This document shows positions 1-19,167 of a DNA stretch of 64,000 bases, one piece after another. The stretch lies in NCBI RefSeq assembly GCF_014137945.1, contig NZ_JACGWX010000002.1, positions 372,001-436,000 of the forward strand, written 5' to 3'. Position 1 is the stretch's first letter. Each line of letters begins with the position of its first letter. Made by a program: the position numbers and the translations under genes. The DNA comes from Microcella alkalica (GTDB lineage: Bacteria; Actinomycetota; Actinomycetes; Actinomycetales; Microbacteriaceae). Below the pieces are notes generated by a model. That model did not search any database, was not told the DNA's origin, and saw only the letters and a list, made by a program, of their open reading frames with translations.

Positions 1-1
1 C

Positions 2-390
<389 letters not shown>

Positions 391-391
<1 letters not shown>

Positions 392-2901
392 TGCGCATCC
401 CGCTGAGCTGGCTCCGCGAATGGGTCGACGTTCCCGCCTCGGGCGACTCGGCGACGGATGCCGATCACGTGCACGCCGCGCTCGTCAAGGTCGGCCTCGA
501 GGAGGAGGGCGTCCACGGCGGCGCTCTCACGGGGCCGATCGTCGTCGGCGAGGTGCTCGACTTCGTCGAGGAGCCGCAGTCGAACGGCAAGACCATCCGC
601 TGGTGCCAGGTGCGCACCGGAACGACGGTCGAGGGCGAGCCGGAGGTGCGCGGCATCGTGTGCGGCGCACGCAACTTCATGATCGGCGACCTCGTCGTCG
701 TGTCTCTGCCCGGCGCGGTGCTGCCCGGCCCGTTCCCGATCTCGGCCCGCAAGACCTACGGCCACGTCTCCGACGGCATGATCGCCTCGGCGCGCGAACT
801 GGGCCTCGGTGACGATCACGACGGCATCCTCCGCCTCGCCGAGCTCGACGTCTCCGCCGAGCCCGGCACTGATGCGATCGCCCTGCTGGGGCTGGATGAC
901 GTGGCCGTCGAGGTCAACGTCACTCCCGACCGCGGGTACACGCTCTCCATCCGCGGCATCGCCCGCGAGTACTCCCACTCGACCGGCGCGTCCTTCCGCG
1001 ACCCGGCCAAGGCGCTCGAGGTGGGGGAGGGGCTCGGCCACTCCGTCATCGTCGATGACCAGGCGCCCATCCGCGGCCGTCGCGGGTGCGACGTGTTCGT
1101 CACGCGCGTCGTGCGCGGGATCGACGCGACCCGTCCGACGCCGCGGTGGATGGTTTCGCGCCTGCAGCTCGCGGGCATCCGCTCGATCTCGATCGCCGTC
1201 GACATCACCAACTACGTGATGCTCGAGCTCGGCCAGCCGATCCACGTCTACGACCTGGCGCGGCTCACGGGCGGCATCACCGTCCGGCGCGCCCATCCGG
1301 GCGAGTCCCTCGTCACGCTCGACGATCAGACCCGCTCCCTCGACGCGGAGGATCTGCTGATCACCGACGAGTCGGGCCCCATCGGCATCGCCGGCGTCAT
1401 GGGCGGCGCGAGCACCGAGGTGAGCGACGCAACCACCGACGTGCTCATCGAGGCCGCGAACTTCGACCCCGTGTCGATCGCGCGCTCGGCTCGCCGGCAC
1501 AAGCTCCCGAGTGAGGCGTCGAAGCGCTTCGCCCGCGGCGTCGACCCGCTCGTCGCCGAGCCCGCCGCCCAGCGCGTCGCCGACCTCCTCGTCGAGCACG
1601 CGGGCGGCACGATCGACGATCTCGGCTCGGCGTGGATCGAGGCCAAGCGCCCCGAGTCGATCGCGCTCGCCGAGGGCTTCGTCGACCGCCTCATCGGCGT
1701 CGACTACTCGCTCGACGAGGTCACCGACTCGCTCGGCGCGGTCGGCTGCAAGCTCAAGCCCGAGGGCGACGGCTGGCTCGTCGAGCCGCCGAGCTGGCGC
1801 CCCGACCTCGTCGACGCCCCGTCGCTCGCCGAGGAGGTCGCCCGCATCGTCGGCTACGACCGCATCCCCTCCGAGCTGCCGGTGGCCCCTCCCGGGCGCG
1901 GCCTCACGCGCTCGCAGCACGTGCGCCGCGGCGTCGGCCGCGCGCTCGCCGCCGCGGGCCTCACCGAGGTGCTCGCCTACCCGTTCGTCCGCAGCGCCGA
2001 CAACCGGCTCATGGGCGGCGACGACGTCGCGCAGGTCCGGGTCGCGAACGCGCTCGACGCCGAGCAGGGAATGCTCCGCGTGAGCCTCATCCCCGGCCTC
2101 GCCGCGATCGCGCACCGCAACCTGTCGCGCGGCCTCACCGACGTCGCCGTCTTCGAGCTCGGGCACGTCTTCCGCCCCGAGGCGGGACGCACGTACGGCG
2201 TCGACGCGGTGCCCTTCGGCACGGCGCGGCCGAGCGACCAGGCCGTCGCCGAGCTCGAGGAGAGCATCCCGCACCAGCCCTGGAGCATCGCCGCGCTCTT
2301 CGTCGGCGACCGACGCGCGCGCGGAATCGGGCAGGCGTCCGAGGAGTCGGGCATCGCCGACGCCCTCGACGCCGCCCGCCTCATCGCGAGCGTCGCGGGC
2401 GCGAGCCTGCGCATCGAAGCCGGGTCGCACCCCGCGCTGCACCCGGGTCGCACCGCCGCGCTCCTCGTCGGCGACGAGACCATCGGCTACGCGGGCGAGC
2501 TCCTGCCGCAGGTGGCGCTCGATCGCGATCTGCCCCGCCGCGTCGGCGCGCTCGAGCTCGACCTCGATCGGCTCATCGCGCTCGGCTCGGGTGAGATCGC
2601 CGCGACGTCGCTCGCGACCTTCCCCGCCGCGACGCAGGACCTCTCGCTCGTCGTCGCCGATGACGTCTCGGCGGGCGCCGTGCGCGACGCCGTCGCCGAG
2701 GGCGCCGGAGACCTGCTCGAGAACGCCGAGCTCGTCGACGACTACCGAGGCGCGGGGCTTGCGCCCGGCACGAAGTCGCTCACGCTCGCGCTGCGCTTCC
2801 GGGCTCCCGACCGCACGCTCACGGCGGCTGAGGCGACCGAGGCGAAGAACGCGGGCGTCGCGCGGGCGGCCGAGCGGTTCGGGGCGACGCTCCGCGGGTG
2901 A
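391..2901 (+). CDS. pheT: Phenylalanyl-tRNA synthetase beta subunit
   Basis: Structural, editing and tRNA-binding subunit of PheRS, 836 aa, the usual bacterial length. Domains in order, with rough positions: N-terminal MRIPLSWLREWV, an EMAP/OB tRNA-binding domain (about 40-150), B3/4 editing domain (about 215-390), B5 (about 400-480), catalytic-like core, and a C-terminal anticodon-binding FDX-ACB domain (about 745-836, starting near FPAATQDLSLVV). The ATG at 391 is chosen because it overlaps the pheS stop and begins the conserved N-terminus; the frame stays open upstream to 163, but that part lies inside pheS in another frame. Confidence 0.97.
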
Positions 2902-2943
2902 GGATGCGCCTCGAGCGACGATCGGGCCGCCCGGCAGGGCGAC

Positions 2944-2973
2944 GCCCGCCGGTCAGCGGCGCGCCCGGCGGGC
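2944..2973. terminator. GC-rich hairpin between pheT and argC
   Basis: A 9-bp perfect stem (GCCCGCCGG at 2944-2952 with CCGGCGGGC at 2965-2973) and a 12-nt loop lies between the pheT stop and the argC -10 hexamer at 2977. There is no T-tract, so it is a weak candidate for an intrinsic terminator of pheST. Its position over the expected -35 region of argC means it could also affect argC transcription. Confidence 0.4.
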
Positions 2974-2976
2974 TCC

Positions 2977-2982
2977 TAAGCT
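2977..2982 (+). promoter_or_regulatory. -10 hexamer of a leaderless argC promoter
   Basis: TAAGCT followed by 6 nt and then the argC ATG; no Shine-Dalgarno sequence precedes the start. The spacing places the transcription start at or next to the A of ATG. Confidence 0.6.
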
Positions 2983-2988
2983 AGAGCA

Positions 2989-4035
2989 ATGCCGTATTCC
3001 GTTGCGGTCGCCGGCGCGAGCGGGTACGCCGGCGGCGAGGCCCTGCGACTCCTCTCCGCGCACCCCGAGCTCGAGGTGCGCACGGCGACCGCGCACTCCA
3101 ACGCCGGTCAGCGCCTCATCGACGTGCACCCGCACTTGCGATCGCTCGCCGCGCTCGACCTCGTCGAGACGAGCGCCGCGACCCTCGCCGGTCACGACGT
3201 CGTCGTGCTCGCTCTGCCGCACGGCGCCTCCGGGGCGCTCGCCGCCGAGCTGCCCGACGACGTCCTCGTCCTCGACCTCGGCGCCGACCACCGCCTGACG
3301 AACGAAGCGGACTGGAATCGCTTCTACGGAAGCGAGTGGCACGGCTCCTGGGCCTACGGCCTCCCCGAGCTCCTGCATTCAGGCAGCGGCCGTCAGCGCG
3401 ACGCCCTCGCGGGCGCGCGCCGCATCGCCGTGCCCGGCTGCAACGTGACCGCGGTCACGCTCGGGCTCGCCCCGGGCATCCGCGCCGGCGTCATCGAGCC
3501 GGGCGACCTCACCGCCGCGCTCGCCGTCGGACCGAGCGGTGCGGGCCGGTCGCTCACGACCGAGCTGCTCGCGAGCGAGCTGCTGGGCTCGGCCGCGCCG
3601 TACGCCGTCGGCGGCGTGCACCGGCACATCCCCGAGATCCTGCAGAACCTCGCGGTCGCCGGGGCCGAGTCGCCGACGATCTCGTTCACGCCCGTGCTCG
3701 TGCCGATGAGCCGCGGAATCCTCGCGACCGTCACCGCCCGCCTCGTGCCCGGCACGAGCGCCGCGGCCGTGCGCGATGCGTGGGTCGACGCCTACGCGAC
3801 CGAGCACTTCGTGCACGTGCTTCCCGAGGGGCGCTTCCCCAGGACGGCGGACGTCCTCGGCGCCAACACGGCGATGATGGGCGTCGCCGTCGACGCCGAC
3901 GCCGGCCGTGCGGTCGTCATCGTCGCGATCGACAATCTCGTCAAGGGCACCGCGGGAGCGGCCATTCAGTCGCTCAACATCGCGCTCGGACTCGACGAGA
4001 CGCTCGGCCTTCCGTTCGACGGGCTCGCCCCGTGA
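2989..4035 (+). CDS. argC: N-acetyl-gamma-glutamyl-phosphate reductase
   Basis: Third step of arginine synthesis: NADPH reduction of N-acetylglutamyl-5-phosphate to the semialdehyde. 348 aa, normal length. The N-terminus carries the dinucleotide-binding glycine motif [15 protein letters not shown] (residues 8-22). The catalytic cysteine is C151 in [16 protein letters not shown] and [10 protein letters not shown], typical of the family, follow. The ATG at 2989 fits the preceding -10 hexamer. First gene of a six-gene arginine cluster; its stop overlaps the argJ start (GTGA). Confidence 0.97.
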   Translation: MPYSVAVAGASGYAGGEALRLLSAHPELEVRTATAHSNAGQRLIDVHPHLRSLAALDLVETSAATLAGHDVVVLALPHGASGALAAELPDDVLVLDLGADHRLTNEADWNRFYGSEWHGSWAYGLPELLHSGSGRQRDALAGARRIAVPGCNVTAVTLGLAPGIRAGVIEPGDLTAALAVGPSGAGRSLTTELLASELLGSAAPYAVGGVHRHIPEILQNLAVAGAESPTISFTPVLVPMSRGILATVTARLVPGTSAAAVRDAWVDAYATEHFVHVLPEGRFPRTADVLGANTAMMGVAVDADAGRAVVIVAIDNLVKGTAGAAIQSLNIALGLDETLGLPFDGLAP

Positions 4036-5183
4036 CCGTCACCGCCCCGGTCGGCTTCGATGCCGCGGGCGTCGCGTGCGGCCTCAAGTCGAGCGGCGCC
4101 GCCGACCTCGCGCTCGTCGTCAATCGCGGCCCGCGCCGCGCCGCCGCCGCGGTGTTCACGAGCAACCGCGCGAGGGCCAACCCCATCCTGTGGTCGCAGC
4201 AGGCCATCGCCGACGGCGAGGTGAGCGCGATCGTGCTCAACTCCGGCGGCGCCAACTGCTTCACGGGCGCCGAGGGCTTCCAGACCACGCACGCGACCGC
4301 CGAGGCCGTCGCCGATGCGCTGCAGGTGAGCGCGGGCGATGTGCTCGTGTGCTCGACGGGGCTCATCGGCCAGCAGCTGGACCGCCCGAAGCTCGTCGCG
4401 GGCGTCGCGGCCGCCGCAGGCGCGCTCTCCGCCGACGGCGGGGCGGATGCCGCGCGCGCCATCATGACGACCGACTCGGTACCCAAGACGGTCGTCGTCG
4501 AGGGCCCCGACTACTCGATCGGCGGCATGGCGAAGGGCGCGGGGATGCTCGCGCCCGGTCTTGCGACGATGCTCGTCGTCCTGACCACGGACGCCGATCT
4601 CCCGGCCGCGGAGCTCGATCGGGCGCTGCGAGCCGCGACGCGCGTGAGCTTCGACCGGCTCGACTCCGACGGCTGCATGTCGACCAACGACCAGGTGACG
4701 CTCATGGCGAGCGGAGCATCCGGCGTCACGCCAGACACCGCGGAGTTCGGCCGGCTCCTCACCGACGCCTGCCTGTCGCTGATGTCGCAGCTGCAGGCCG
4801 ACGCGGAGGGCGCGAGCCACGAGATCGTCATCATGGTCAGCGGCGCCGTCACCGAGGACGACGCGGTCGAGGTCGCGCGCTCGGTCGCCCGCAACAACCT
4901 GTTCAAGGCCGCGATGTTCGGCAACGACCCCAACTGGGGCCGCGTGCTCGCCGCGATCGGCACGACGGCGGCCGAGTTCGACCCGTACGCGGTCGACGTC
5001 TCGTTCAACGAGGTGCGGCTGTGCCACGCCGGCGCGCCCGACCGCCCACGCGACGAGGTCGACCTCTCCGGCCGCGTCATCGCCGTGCACATCGAGCTGC
5101 ACGCGGGCGACGAGTTCGCGACCGTGTACACGAACGACCTCACGCACGACTACGTGCACGAGAACAGCGCGTACTCGAGCTGA
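4032..5183 (+). CDS. argJ: Glutamate N-acetyltransferase / N-acetylglutamate synthase
   Basis: Transfers the acetyl group from N-acetylornithine to glutamate, giving the cyclic arginine pathway. Many ArgJ enzymes also make N-acetylglutamate from acetyl-CoA; whether this one does cannot be told from sequence. 383 aa. The precursor self-cleaves before the nucleophilic threonine, here T179 in [15 protein letters not shown], giving alpha and beta chains. The C-terminus keeps NDPNWGR and ends in the family-typical [18 protein letters not shown]. The GTG at 4032 overlaps the argC stop. Frame is open well upstream inside argC, but homology begins at VTVTAPVGF. Confidence 0.96.
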   Translation: MTVTAPVGFDAAGVACGLKSSGAADLALVVNRGPRRAAAAVFTSNRARANPILWSQQAIADGEVSAIVLNSGGANCFTGAEGFQTTHATAEAVADALQVSAGDVLVCSTGLIGQQLDRPKLVAGVAAAAGALSADGGADAARAIMTTDSVPKTVVVEGPDYSIGGMAKGAGMLAPGLATMLVVLTTDADLPAAELDRALRAATRVSFDRLDSDGCMSTNDQVTLMASGASGVTPDTAEFGRLLTDACLSLMSQLQADAEGASHEIVIMVSGAVTEDDAVEVARSVARNNLFKAAMFGNDPNWGRVLAAIGTTAAEFDPYAVDVSFNEVRLCHAGAPDRPRDEVDLSGRVIAVHIELHAGDEFATVYTNDLTHDYVHENSAYSS

Positions 5184-5194
5184 CAGGGGCCGGC

Positions 5195-6105
5195 ATGAGC
5201 GAACTGAGAACCCCCGACGAGGTGGCGAGCGAGCACGAGCGCGCCGCCGCGAAGGCCGAGACCCTCATCGAGTCGCTGCCGTGGCTGCAGGCCTTCCGCG
5301 ACGCGATCGTCGTCGTGAAGTTCGGCGGCAACGCGATGGTGAGCGACGAGCTGCAGCGCGCCTTCGCAGAGGACATGGTGTACCTCCGCACCGTGGGCCT
5401 GCGCCCCGTCGTCGTGCACGGCGGGGGCCCGCAGATCTCGGCGATGCTCGAGCGCTTCGGCATCGAGAGCGAGTTCCGCGGCGGGTACCGCGTGACGAGC
5501 CCCGAGGCGATGGACGTCGTTCGCATGGTCCTGACCGGCCAGATCAGCCGATCGCTCGTGAGCCTCATCAACCAGCACGGACCGCTCGCGGCCGCCGTCT
5601 CCGGCGAGGATGCCGGGCTCTTCCGCGGCCAGCGCCGCGGCACCGTGGTCGACGGGGTCGAGGTCGACCTCGGCCTCGTGGGCGATGTCGTGGGCGTCGA
5701 CCCCGCGGCGGTGCTGCAGCTGATCGACGCGGGGCGCATCCCCGTCGTGTCCTCGATCGCGCCCGACATCGACGCGCCCGGCCAGTCGCTCAACGTCAAC
5801 GCCGACTCGGCGGCGGCGGCGCTCGCCGCGGCGCTCGGGGCGCAGAAGCTCGTGATCCTGACCGACGTGGCGGGCCTGTACCGCGACTGGCCCGACCGCG
5901 ACTCGCTCGTCTCGACGATCGACACCGATGAGCTGCGCGCGCTGCTGCCGAGACTCGAGTCCGGCATGATCCCGAAGATGTCGGCGTGCCTCGACGCCGT
6001 CGACGCGGGAGTCCCCAAGGCCGCGATCATCGACGGCCGCGTGCCGCACTCGATCCTGCTCGAGATCTTCACGCGATCGGGCATCGGCACGGAGGTGGTC
6101 GCCCC

Positions 6106-6109
<4 letters not shown>
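5195..6109 (+). CDS. argB: Acetylglutamate kinase
   Basis: Phosphorylates N-acetylglutamate, the usual arginine-feedback point. 304 aa, amino-acid kinase fold: the nucleotide-binding lysine lies in VVKFGGNAM near residue 43, the glycine loop is VVHGGGPQI, and [12 protein letters not shown] and [10 protein letters not shown] follow. An N-terminal helix of about 25 residues ([19 protein letters not shown]) precedes the kinase fold; in arginine-sensitive hexameric NAGKs such a helix mediates ring assembly, so feedback inhibition is likely (inference). GGGGC lies just before the ATG. The stop overlaps the argD GTG. Confidence 0.97.
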
Positions 6110-9721
<3,612 letters not shown>

Positions 9722-9726
9722 GGGCG

Positions 9727-10410
9727 ATGAGCGACTCCGGCAGCGCCGACGGGCGCGCCCCCGACCCCGTGGCGGCCGCGCTCCTCGCGGGCGACCCGCT
9801 CGAGGTCGCGCCGCGCCTGCTCGGCTCGCTCCTTCACGGTCGTGGCGTGACGGTGCGCCTGACCGAGGTCGAGGCCTACCGCGGCGGTGACGACCCCGGG
9901 TCGCACGCCTTCCGCGGCGAGACACCGCGCACGCGCCCGATGTTCCTCGGAGCCGGGCACGTCTACGCGTACGTCACTTACGGCATGCACACGTGCGTCA
10001 ACCTCGTCGCGGGCAGGCCCGGCGTCGCCTCGGGCTTGCTCATCCGGGCGGGGGAGGTCGTCGACGGCGCAGATCTCGCGCTCGCCCGCCGAAGCGCGGG
10101 CCGCGAGGGCCGCGCCATCCCGAATCGCGATCTCGCCCGCGGCCCGGCGCGGCTCGCGTCCGCCCTCGGGGTCTCCCTCGCTGACTCGGGCTCGCCGCTT
10201 CTGCCGCTCGACCGGGCCGATCTCGACGGTCTCCGGCTCGAGGTGCGCCCGGCGCTGCCCGCCGAGCGCATCGCGACCGGTCCGCGCGTGGGCGTCGCCG
10301 GTCCGGGCGGGGATGCCCACGCACATCCCTGGCGATTCTGGATCGACGGCGACCCCACGGTATCCGTGTACCGGCCCGCGGTCGCCCGCCGGCGCCGCCC
10401 TCCGGCCTAG
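9727..10410 (+). CDS. DNA-3-methyladenine glycosylase (AAG/MPG family)
   Basis: Base-excision repair of alkylated purines. 227 aa, typical of bacterial Aag-type proteins. The water-activating glutamate is E49 in LTEVEAYRG; the following DDPGSHAF and the YVTYGMHTCVNLV strand match the family, and RGPARLASALG and GPRVGVAG lie toward the C-terminus. ATG starts 5 nt after the argH stop, with AGGGCG overlapping that stop as a poor ribosome site; this gene commonly trails the arginine cluster in this family. It ends two bases from a convergent minus-strand gene. Confidence 0.93.
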   Translation: MSDSGSADGRAPDPVAAALLAGDPLEVAPRLLGSLLHGRGVTVRLTEVEAYRGGDDPGSHAFRGETPRTRPMFLGAGHVYAYVTYGMHTCVNLVAGRPGVASGLLIRAGEVVDGADLALARRSAGREGRAIPNRDLARGPARLASALGVSLADSGSPLLPLDRADLDGLRLEVRPALPAERIATGPRVGVAGPGGDAHAHPWRFWIDGDPTVSVYRPAVARRRRPPA

Positions 10411-10411
10411 A

Positions 10412-10981
10412 TCACGCGAGTGCGATGAGCCCCGCGCAGGCGCCCGCCCAGAGCAGGCTCACGAGAGTGCCGATGATGAAGCGCTCGGTCGCGGCGCCCG
10501 CGTCGAGGTCGCGGAATCGACCCAGGCCCTTGATGGCGATGAGCGCGGCGAGGAGCTCCCATCGGCCGATGAGCACCGCGGCGACCACGATCGTCCTCTC
10601 GAGGAACCCGATCGTCGTGCCGCCGCGCAGAACCTCGCGGCCTGGCTCATCGCCGACGAGAATGCCGCCGTGCGACCCCTCCGGCGCCCCGATGCCGCGC
10701 GTGGCGGCGGCGAGCACAAGCGTCGCCACCGGGCCGCCGCCGGCGATGCCGAGCGCCGCCATGCCGAGCTGCGCGAGCAGCGTCGAGCTCGACGGCAGGG
10801 TGTCGCTCGCCCCCGACGCGACGGCGAGCCCGCCCACGACCACGACGCCGACGCCGACGACGACGAGCCGCGGCTGCGACTCGGTCGTCGCGAGCACGGC
10901 GAGTACGACGGCGAGCCAGACGATCCCGACGAGCCCCGACCAGGCGAGCGCGAGCGAGAGCCCGACGGGGTCCAGGATCAT
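10412..10981 (-). CDS. Small membrane protein, partner of SatD-like regulator
   Basis: 189 aa, about five or six hydrophobic segments: residues about 5-27, 31-50, 66-90, a loop with GAPEGSHGGILVGDEPGREVLRGG, then 115-140 and a C-terminal segment ending LLWAGACAGLIALA. Its ATG overlaps the stop of the upstream SatD-like gene (ATGA), so the two are cotranslated. No enzymatic motif. Function unknown; pairing with a DNA-binding SatD-like protein suggests a regulated membrane function (inference). Confidence 0.75.
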   Translation of the reverse strand: MILDPVGLSLALAWSGLVGIVWLAVVLAVLATTESQPRLVVVGVGVVVVGGLAVASGASDTLPSSSTLLAQLGMAALGIAGGGPVATLVLAAATRGIGAPEGSHGGILVGDEPGREVLRGGTTIGFLERTIVVAAVLIGRWELLAALIAIKGLGRFRDLDAGAATERFIIGTLVSLLWAGACAGLIALA

Positions 10982-11616
10982 GCGGCGGTGTCCTCCGAGG
11001 TCGGGCCGACCGCGCTCTGCGAGCGGTCGGCGTCGGCGAGCAGTCGGCTGAGGGAGGCGCGCGCCTCCGCGTCGAGCTTCAGCCCCGCGGCGCGAGCACG
11101 CTTGCTCGCGGCCTGCGGGGTGATGCCGATCCGCTCGGCGGCGTCGGCCTGCGTGTCGCCGCCCTCGAGCAGGTCGTGCATCTCCCAGCCCTGCTCGCTC
11201 CATCGTGCCCGCTGCGTGAGGAGCAGGTCGACGAGCGCTCCCAGGTCGGCGACGCGGTCCTCGTCGCCGGACGAGCCGCGCACGGCGCAGTGCGTCGGGC
11301 GCCTGTCGGCGGCCTCGACGGCGGCGCGCGCCGCGAGGAAGGCGGGCCCGCGGGCCTCGCGCACGCTGTCGGGCAGGGGAGTCCGCACCGCGCCGAGGCC
11401 GATGCCGACGCGCCAGTGCTCGTCGCGCAGCAGGTGCAGGGCGATCTCGAGGGCGGTCTCGGCGCTCGCCGTGATGAGCTGCAGCTCGTCGCCCGCCGTC
11501 CGCTCGGGCGGGAGGGCGAGAGCCTCGCCGTGCTCGCGCTCGATGTCGGCGAGCGCTCCGGCGACGCGGTCGTCGTCGTGGCGGCTGTCGATCTGGTCGG
11601 CGATGATGACGAACAT
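10978..11616 (-). CDS. SatD-like protein with C-terminal helix-turn-helix
   Basis: 212 aa. The N-terminal part (MFVIIADQIDSRHDDDRV) with ALPPERTAGDELQL and a VGIGLGAVRTPLP block resembles the SatD family. The C-terminal 70 residues contain a helix-turn-helix (TQADAAERIGITPQAASKRARAAGL). Start at 11616 is fixed by GAGGAG just upstream; the open frame continues to 11799 without support. A good promoter (TTGCTC-17-TAGACT) lies at 11649-11677. Likely a transcription factor sensing something through the N-terminal domain; ligand unknown. SatD assignment is by recognition only. Confidence 0.7.
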   Translation of the reverse strand: MFVIIADQIDSRHDDDRVAGALADIEREHGEALALPPERTAGDELQLITASAETALEIALHLLRDEHWRVGIGLGAVRTPLPDSVREARGPAFLAARAAVEAADRRPTHCAVRGSSGDEDRVADLGALVDLLLTQRARWSEQGWEMHDLLEGGDTQADAAERIGITPQAASKRARAAGLKLDAEARASLSRLLADADRSQSAVGPTSEDTAA

Positions 11617-11648
11617 GGCTGCTCCTCTCGCGAATGCTGCTCGCATCA

Positions 11649-11677
11649 AGTCTAGGGGGGTTATCGCTACCGAGCAA
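11649..11677 (-). promoter_or_regulatory. Promoter of the SatD-like operon
   Basis: On the minus strand TTGCTC (11672-11677), a 17-nt spacer and TAGACT (11649-11654) lie about 35 nt upstream of the ATG at 11616. A short palindrome GCTTGATAAAGC (11686-11697) lies just upstream and could be an operator. Confidence 0.6.
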
Positions 11678-11774
11678 CCCTGCAGGCTTGATAAAGCAAA
11701 GCACAACCGCACAGGGTGGATACCAAGCACCTCGCTCCCGGTAGCGGTCGACCGGGGGGCGCCGCTCGCGTTGA

Positions 11775-11780
11775 TACGCT
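11775..11780 (+). promoter_or_regulatory. -10 hexamer of a leaderless tyrS promoter
   Basis: TACGCT followed by GGCGCC and the tyrS GTG; spacing 6 nt and no Shine-Dalgarno sequence. Confidence 0.6.
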
Positions 11781-11786
11781 GGCGCC

Positions 11787-13097
11787 GTGCCCGCCGCAAC
11801 CGTGACCCTGACCGAGCCGCGCAACGACGACACGTTCGAGACGCTGTGGGACGAGATCGTCTGGCGCGGACTCGTCCACGTCTCGACCGACGAGGACGCG
11901 CTGACCGCGCTGCTCGACGGACCGCCCATCACGTACTACTGCGGCTTCGATCCGACGGCCCCGAGCCTGCACCTCGGCAACCTCGTGCAGCTGCTGCTGA
12001 TGCGACGCCTTCAACTGGCCGGCCACCGGCCCCTCGGGCTCGTCGGCGGGTCCACCGGGCTCATCGGCGACCCGAAGCCCACCGCGGAGCGCACCCTCAA
12101 CGACGAGTCCGTCGTCGCCGAGTGGGTCGGGTACCTCCAGGCCCAGGTCTCGCGCTTCCTCTCGTTCGAGGGCGACAGCGCCGCGCGCCTGGTGAACAAC
12201 CTGGACTGGACGGCACCGATGAGCGCCATCGAGTTCCTCCGCGACATCGGCAAGCACTACCGTGTCGGCACGATGCTGAAGAAGGATGCCGTGAGCGCCC
12301 GCCTCAACAGCGACGAGGGCATCAGCTACACCGAGTTCAGCTACCAGATCCTGCAGGGCCTCGATTTCCGGCGCCTGCATCTTGACTACGGCTGCGTGCT
12401 GCAGACGGGCGGCAGCGACCAGTGGGGCAACCTCACGAGCGGCGTCGATCTCGTGCGTCGGGCCGAGGGCGCGACCGTGCACGCGATCGGCACCCCGCTC
12501 GTCACGAACGCCGACGGCCGCAAGTTCGGCAAGAGCGAGGGCAACGCGATCTGGATCGATCCCGAGCTCACGAGCCCCTACGCGATGTACCAGTTCTGGC
12601 TCAACACCGACGACGCCGATGTGATCGACCGGCTCAAGGTCTTCACCTTCCTGACGCGCTCCGAGATCGAGGAGTACACGCGGAAGGTCGATGACGAGCC
12701 ATTCCGACGCGAGGCGCAGCGCCGCCTCGCCCTCGAGGTCACCGGTCTCGTCCATGGCGCCGAGGCCGTCGCGGCGGCGATGGATGCCACGGCCGCGCTG
12801 TTCGGCGGCGGCGACCTGCACGCCCTCGACGCCCCGACCCTCGCCGCGGTGCTCGACGAGCTCCCGACCGCGGACGCGGAGCCGACCCAGACCGTCGCGC
12901 AGGCGCTCGTCGCCACGGGACTGTGCGCGAGCCTGAGCGAGGCTCGCCGCGCCATCGGGCAGGGCGGAGTGACGATCAACAACGAGAAGGTCGCCTCCGA
13001 CGAGGAGACGCTCGAGGGGCGCGCTCTCGCCGGGGGAGTGGCGGTGCTGCGACGCGGCAAGAAGACGCTTGCCGGAGTGCGCATCCTCGGCGCCTGA
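11787..13097 (+). CDS. tyrS: Tyrosyl-tRNA synthetase
   Basis: Charges tRNA-Tyr; class I aminoacyl-tRNA synthetase, 436 aa. The HIGH motif is HLGN at residues 62-65, the KMSKS loop is KFGKS at 246-250, and an S4 RNA-binding domain occupies about 365-436 (SLSEARRAIGQGGVTINNEKV). YCGFDPTAPSLHLG and the QTGGSDQWGNL block identify it as TyrRS, not TrpRS. GTG at 11787 is consistent with the leaderless promoter 6 nt upstream. No T-box leader is visible. Confidence 0.97.
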   Translation: MPAATVTLTEPRNDDTFETLWDEIVWRGLVHVSTDEDALTALLDGPPITYYCGFDPTAPSLHLGNLVQLLLMRRLQLAGHRPLGLVGGSTGLIGDPKPTAERTLNDESVVAEWVGYLQAQVSRFLSFEGDSAARLVNNLDWTAPMSAIEFLRDIGKHYRVGTMLKKDAVSARLNSDEGISYTEFSYQILQGLDFRRLHLDYGCVLQTGGSDQWGNLTSGVDLVRRAEGATVHAIGTPLVTNADGRKFGKSEGNAIWIDPELTSPYAMYQFWLNTDDADVIDRLKVFTFLTRSEIEEYTRKVDDEPFRREAQRRLALEVTGLVHGAEAVAAAMDATAALFGGGDLHALDAPTLAAVLDELPTADAEPTQTVAQALVATGLCASLSEARRAIGQGGVTINNEKVASDEETLEGRALAGGVAVLRRGKKTLAGVRILGA

Positions 13098-13271
13098 GGT
13101 CTCTCGCCGGCGAGCTCCCGCGCGCGTCCGGCGCGACACGCCCGGGATGCCTCTCTGATTCGCTCGGGCGCCTCGCGCCGCGTACATTTCTAACTCGTCG
13201 CCCCAAAGGCGCAGGAGAGCCGAAGAGCCTCCCGCCTCACGCGGAGACCACATCCTCCCGATCGTCGCGAC

Positions 13272-13300
13272 TTGTCGCGAGCCGGTTCGGGGCGTAGGAT
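13272..13300 (+). promoter_or_regulatory. rRNA promoter P1
   Basis: TTGTCG (13272-13277), exactly 17 nt, TAGGAT (13295-13300), about 350 nt before 16S. Confidence 0.75.
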
Positions 13301-13360
13301 GGCGAGTCCAGCCCAGGCAGGATCCGACGCCGTCGCCCGCGGTTCACCGCGGACGCCGAC

Positions 13361-13389
13361 TTGCGTCGCGACACCGGGCCGGATAAGTT
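13361..13389 (+). promoter_or_regulatory. rRNA promoter P2
   Basis: TTGCGT (13361-13366), exactly 17 nt, TAAGTT (13384-13389). With P1 this makes a tandem pair 89 nt apart. Confidence 0.75.
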
Positions 13390-13445
13390 AGGACAGTTGC
13401 CCTGAAACAAGCGCCGAGAGGCGTGCGGTCAGGTGCGCCCGATCC

Positions 13446-13467
13446 TTGAGAACTCAACAGCGTGCAC
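13446..13467 (+). promoter_or_regulatory. BoxA-like antitermination motif in the rRNA leader
   Basis: TTGAGAACTCAACAG plus flanks; a related copy, TTGAGAACTACACAG, begins at 15511 in the 16S-23S spacer. Actinobacterial rRNA leaders carry this motif next to boxA; the role is inferred from that. Confidence 0.55.
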
Positions 13468-13652
13468 TAAGTCAATGCCAAATTATCCTCGTCGGTCGAC
13501 ATCGTCGGCCGGTTGAGATTCCTTTGGATTGAAACGAATGTCAGTAGATATTCGAACTTCAGTCAGACAAACTCGCGGCAGCTCATCACTTCGGTGGCGG
13601 TTGTCGCAACTAGATGTGTCGCTCGGCCTTCGGGTCGTTCGGCTATCAAACA

Positions 13653-18824
<5,172 letters not shown>

Positions 18825-18828
18825 AACA

Positions 18829-18847
18829 CCCCACCCTTGTGGTGGGG
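18829..18847 (+). other. Hairpin in 23S-5S spacer
   Basis: CCCCACC / GGTGGGG 7-bp stem with a 5-nt loop just after 23S; probably a processing structure, not a terminator because 5S follows. Confidence 0.5.
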
Positions 18848-18955
18848 GGAGTATGCGCTTGCGTCCACTTTGTGGTTCCTGATTGACGGTCGGGAATCGC
18901 GCACAGAAACACTTCTAGTGAGTTCTGTCCGTAAACGATTGATAAATCAATAGTG

Positions 18956-19073
18956 TTTCGGCGGCCATAGCGAAGGGGAAACGCCCGGTTACATTCCGAA
19001 CCCGGAAGCTAAGACCTTCTGCGCCGATGGTACTGCGAGGGTGACCTCGTGGGAGAGTAGGACACCGCCGGAC
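18956..19073 (+). rRNA. 5S ribosomal RNA
   Basis: About 118 nt. Contains the conserved loop CCGAACCCGGAAGCTAAG and GGGAGAGTAGGACACCGCC; the 5' TTCGGCGG pairs with the 3' CCGCCGGA. Last gene of the rRNA operon. Confidence 0.95.
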
Positions 19074-19081
19074 TTCTTTGT

Positions 19082-19113
19082 GAAATGGCCACCCATCACT
19101 GGGTGGCCATTTC
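19082..19113 (+). terminator. rRNA operon terminator hairpin
   Basis: A perfect 14-bp stem, GAAATGGCCACCCA with TGGGTGGCCATTTC, and a TCAC loop directly after 5S. No strong T-tract follows, as is common for actinobacterial terminators. Confidence 0.85.
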
Positions 19114-19167
19114 GCGTTAACGCAGCGTCGTGCCGACGCGCATCGAGACAACACCACAGGAGTCACC

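Larger units (their letters stand above)
13098..13652 (+). promoter_or_regulatory. rRNA operon upstream region and leader
   Basis: No protein gene here. It holds two sigma-A-type promoters (13272-13300 and 13361-13389) and a transcribed leader with the antitermination-type motif TTGAGAACTCAACAGCGTGC from 13446. A 73-codon open frame starting at 13529 runs into 16S and is not credible as a gene. Confidence 0.85.
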
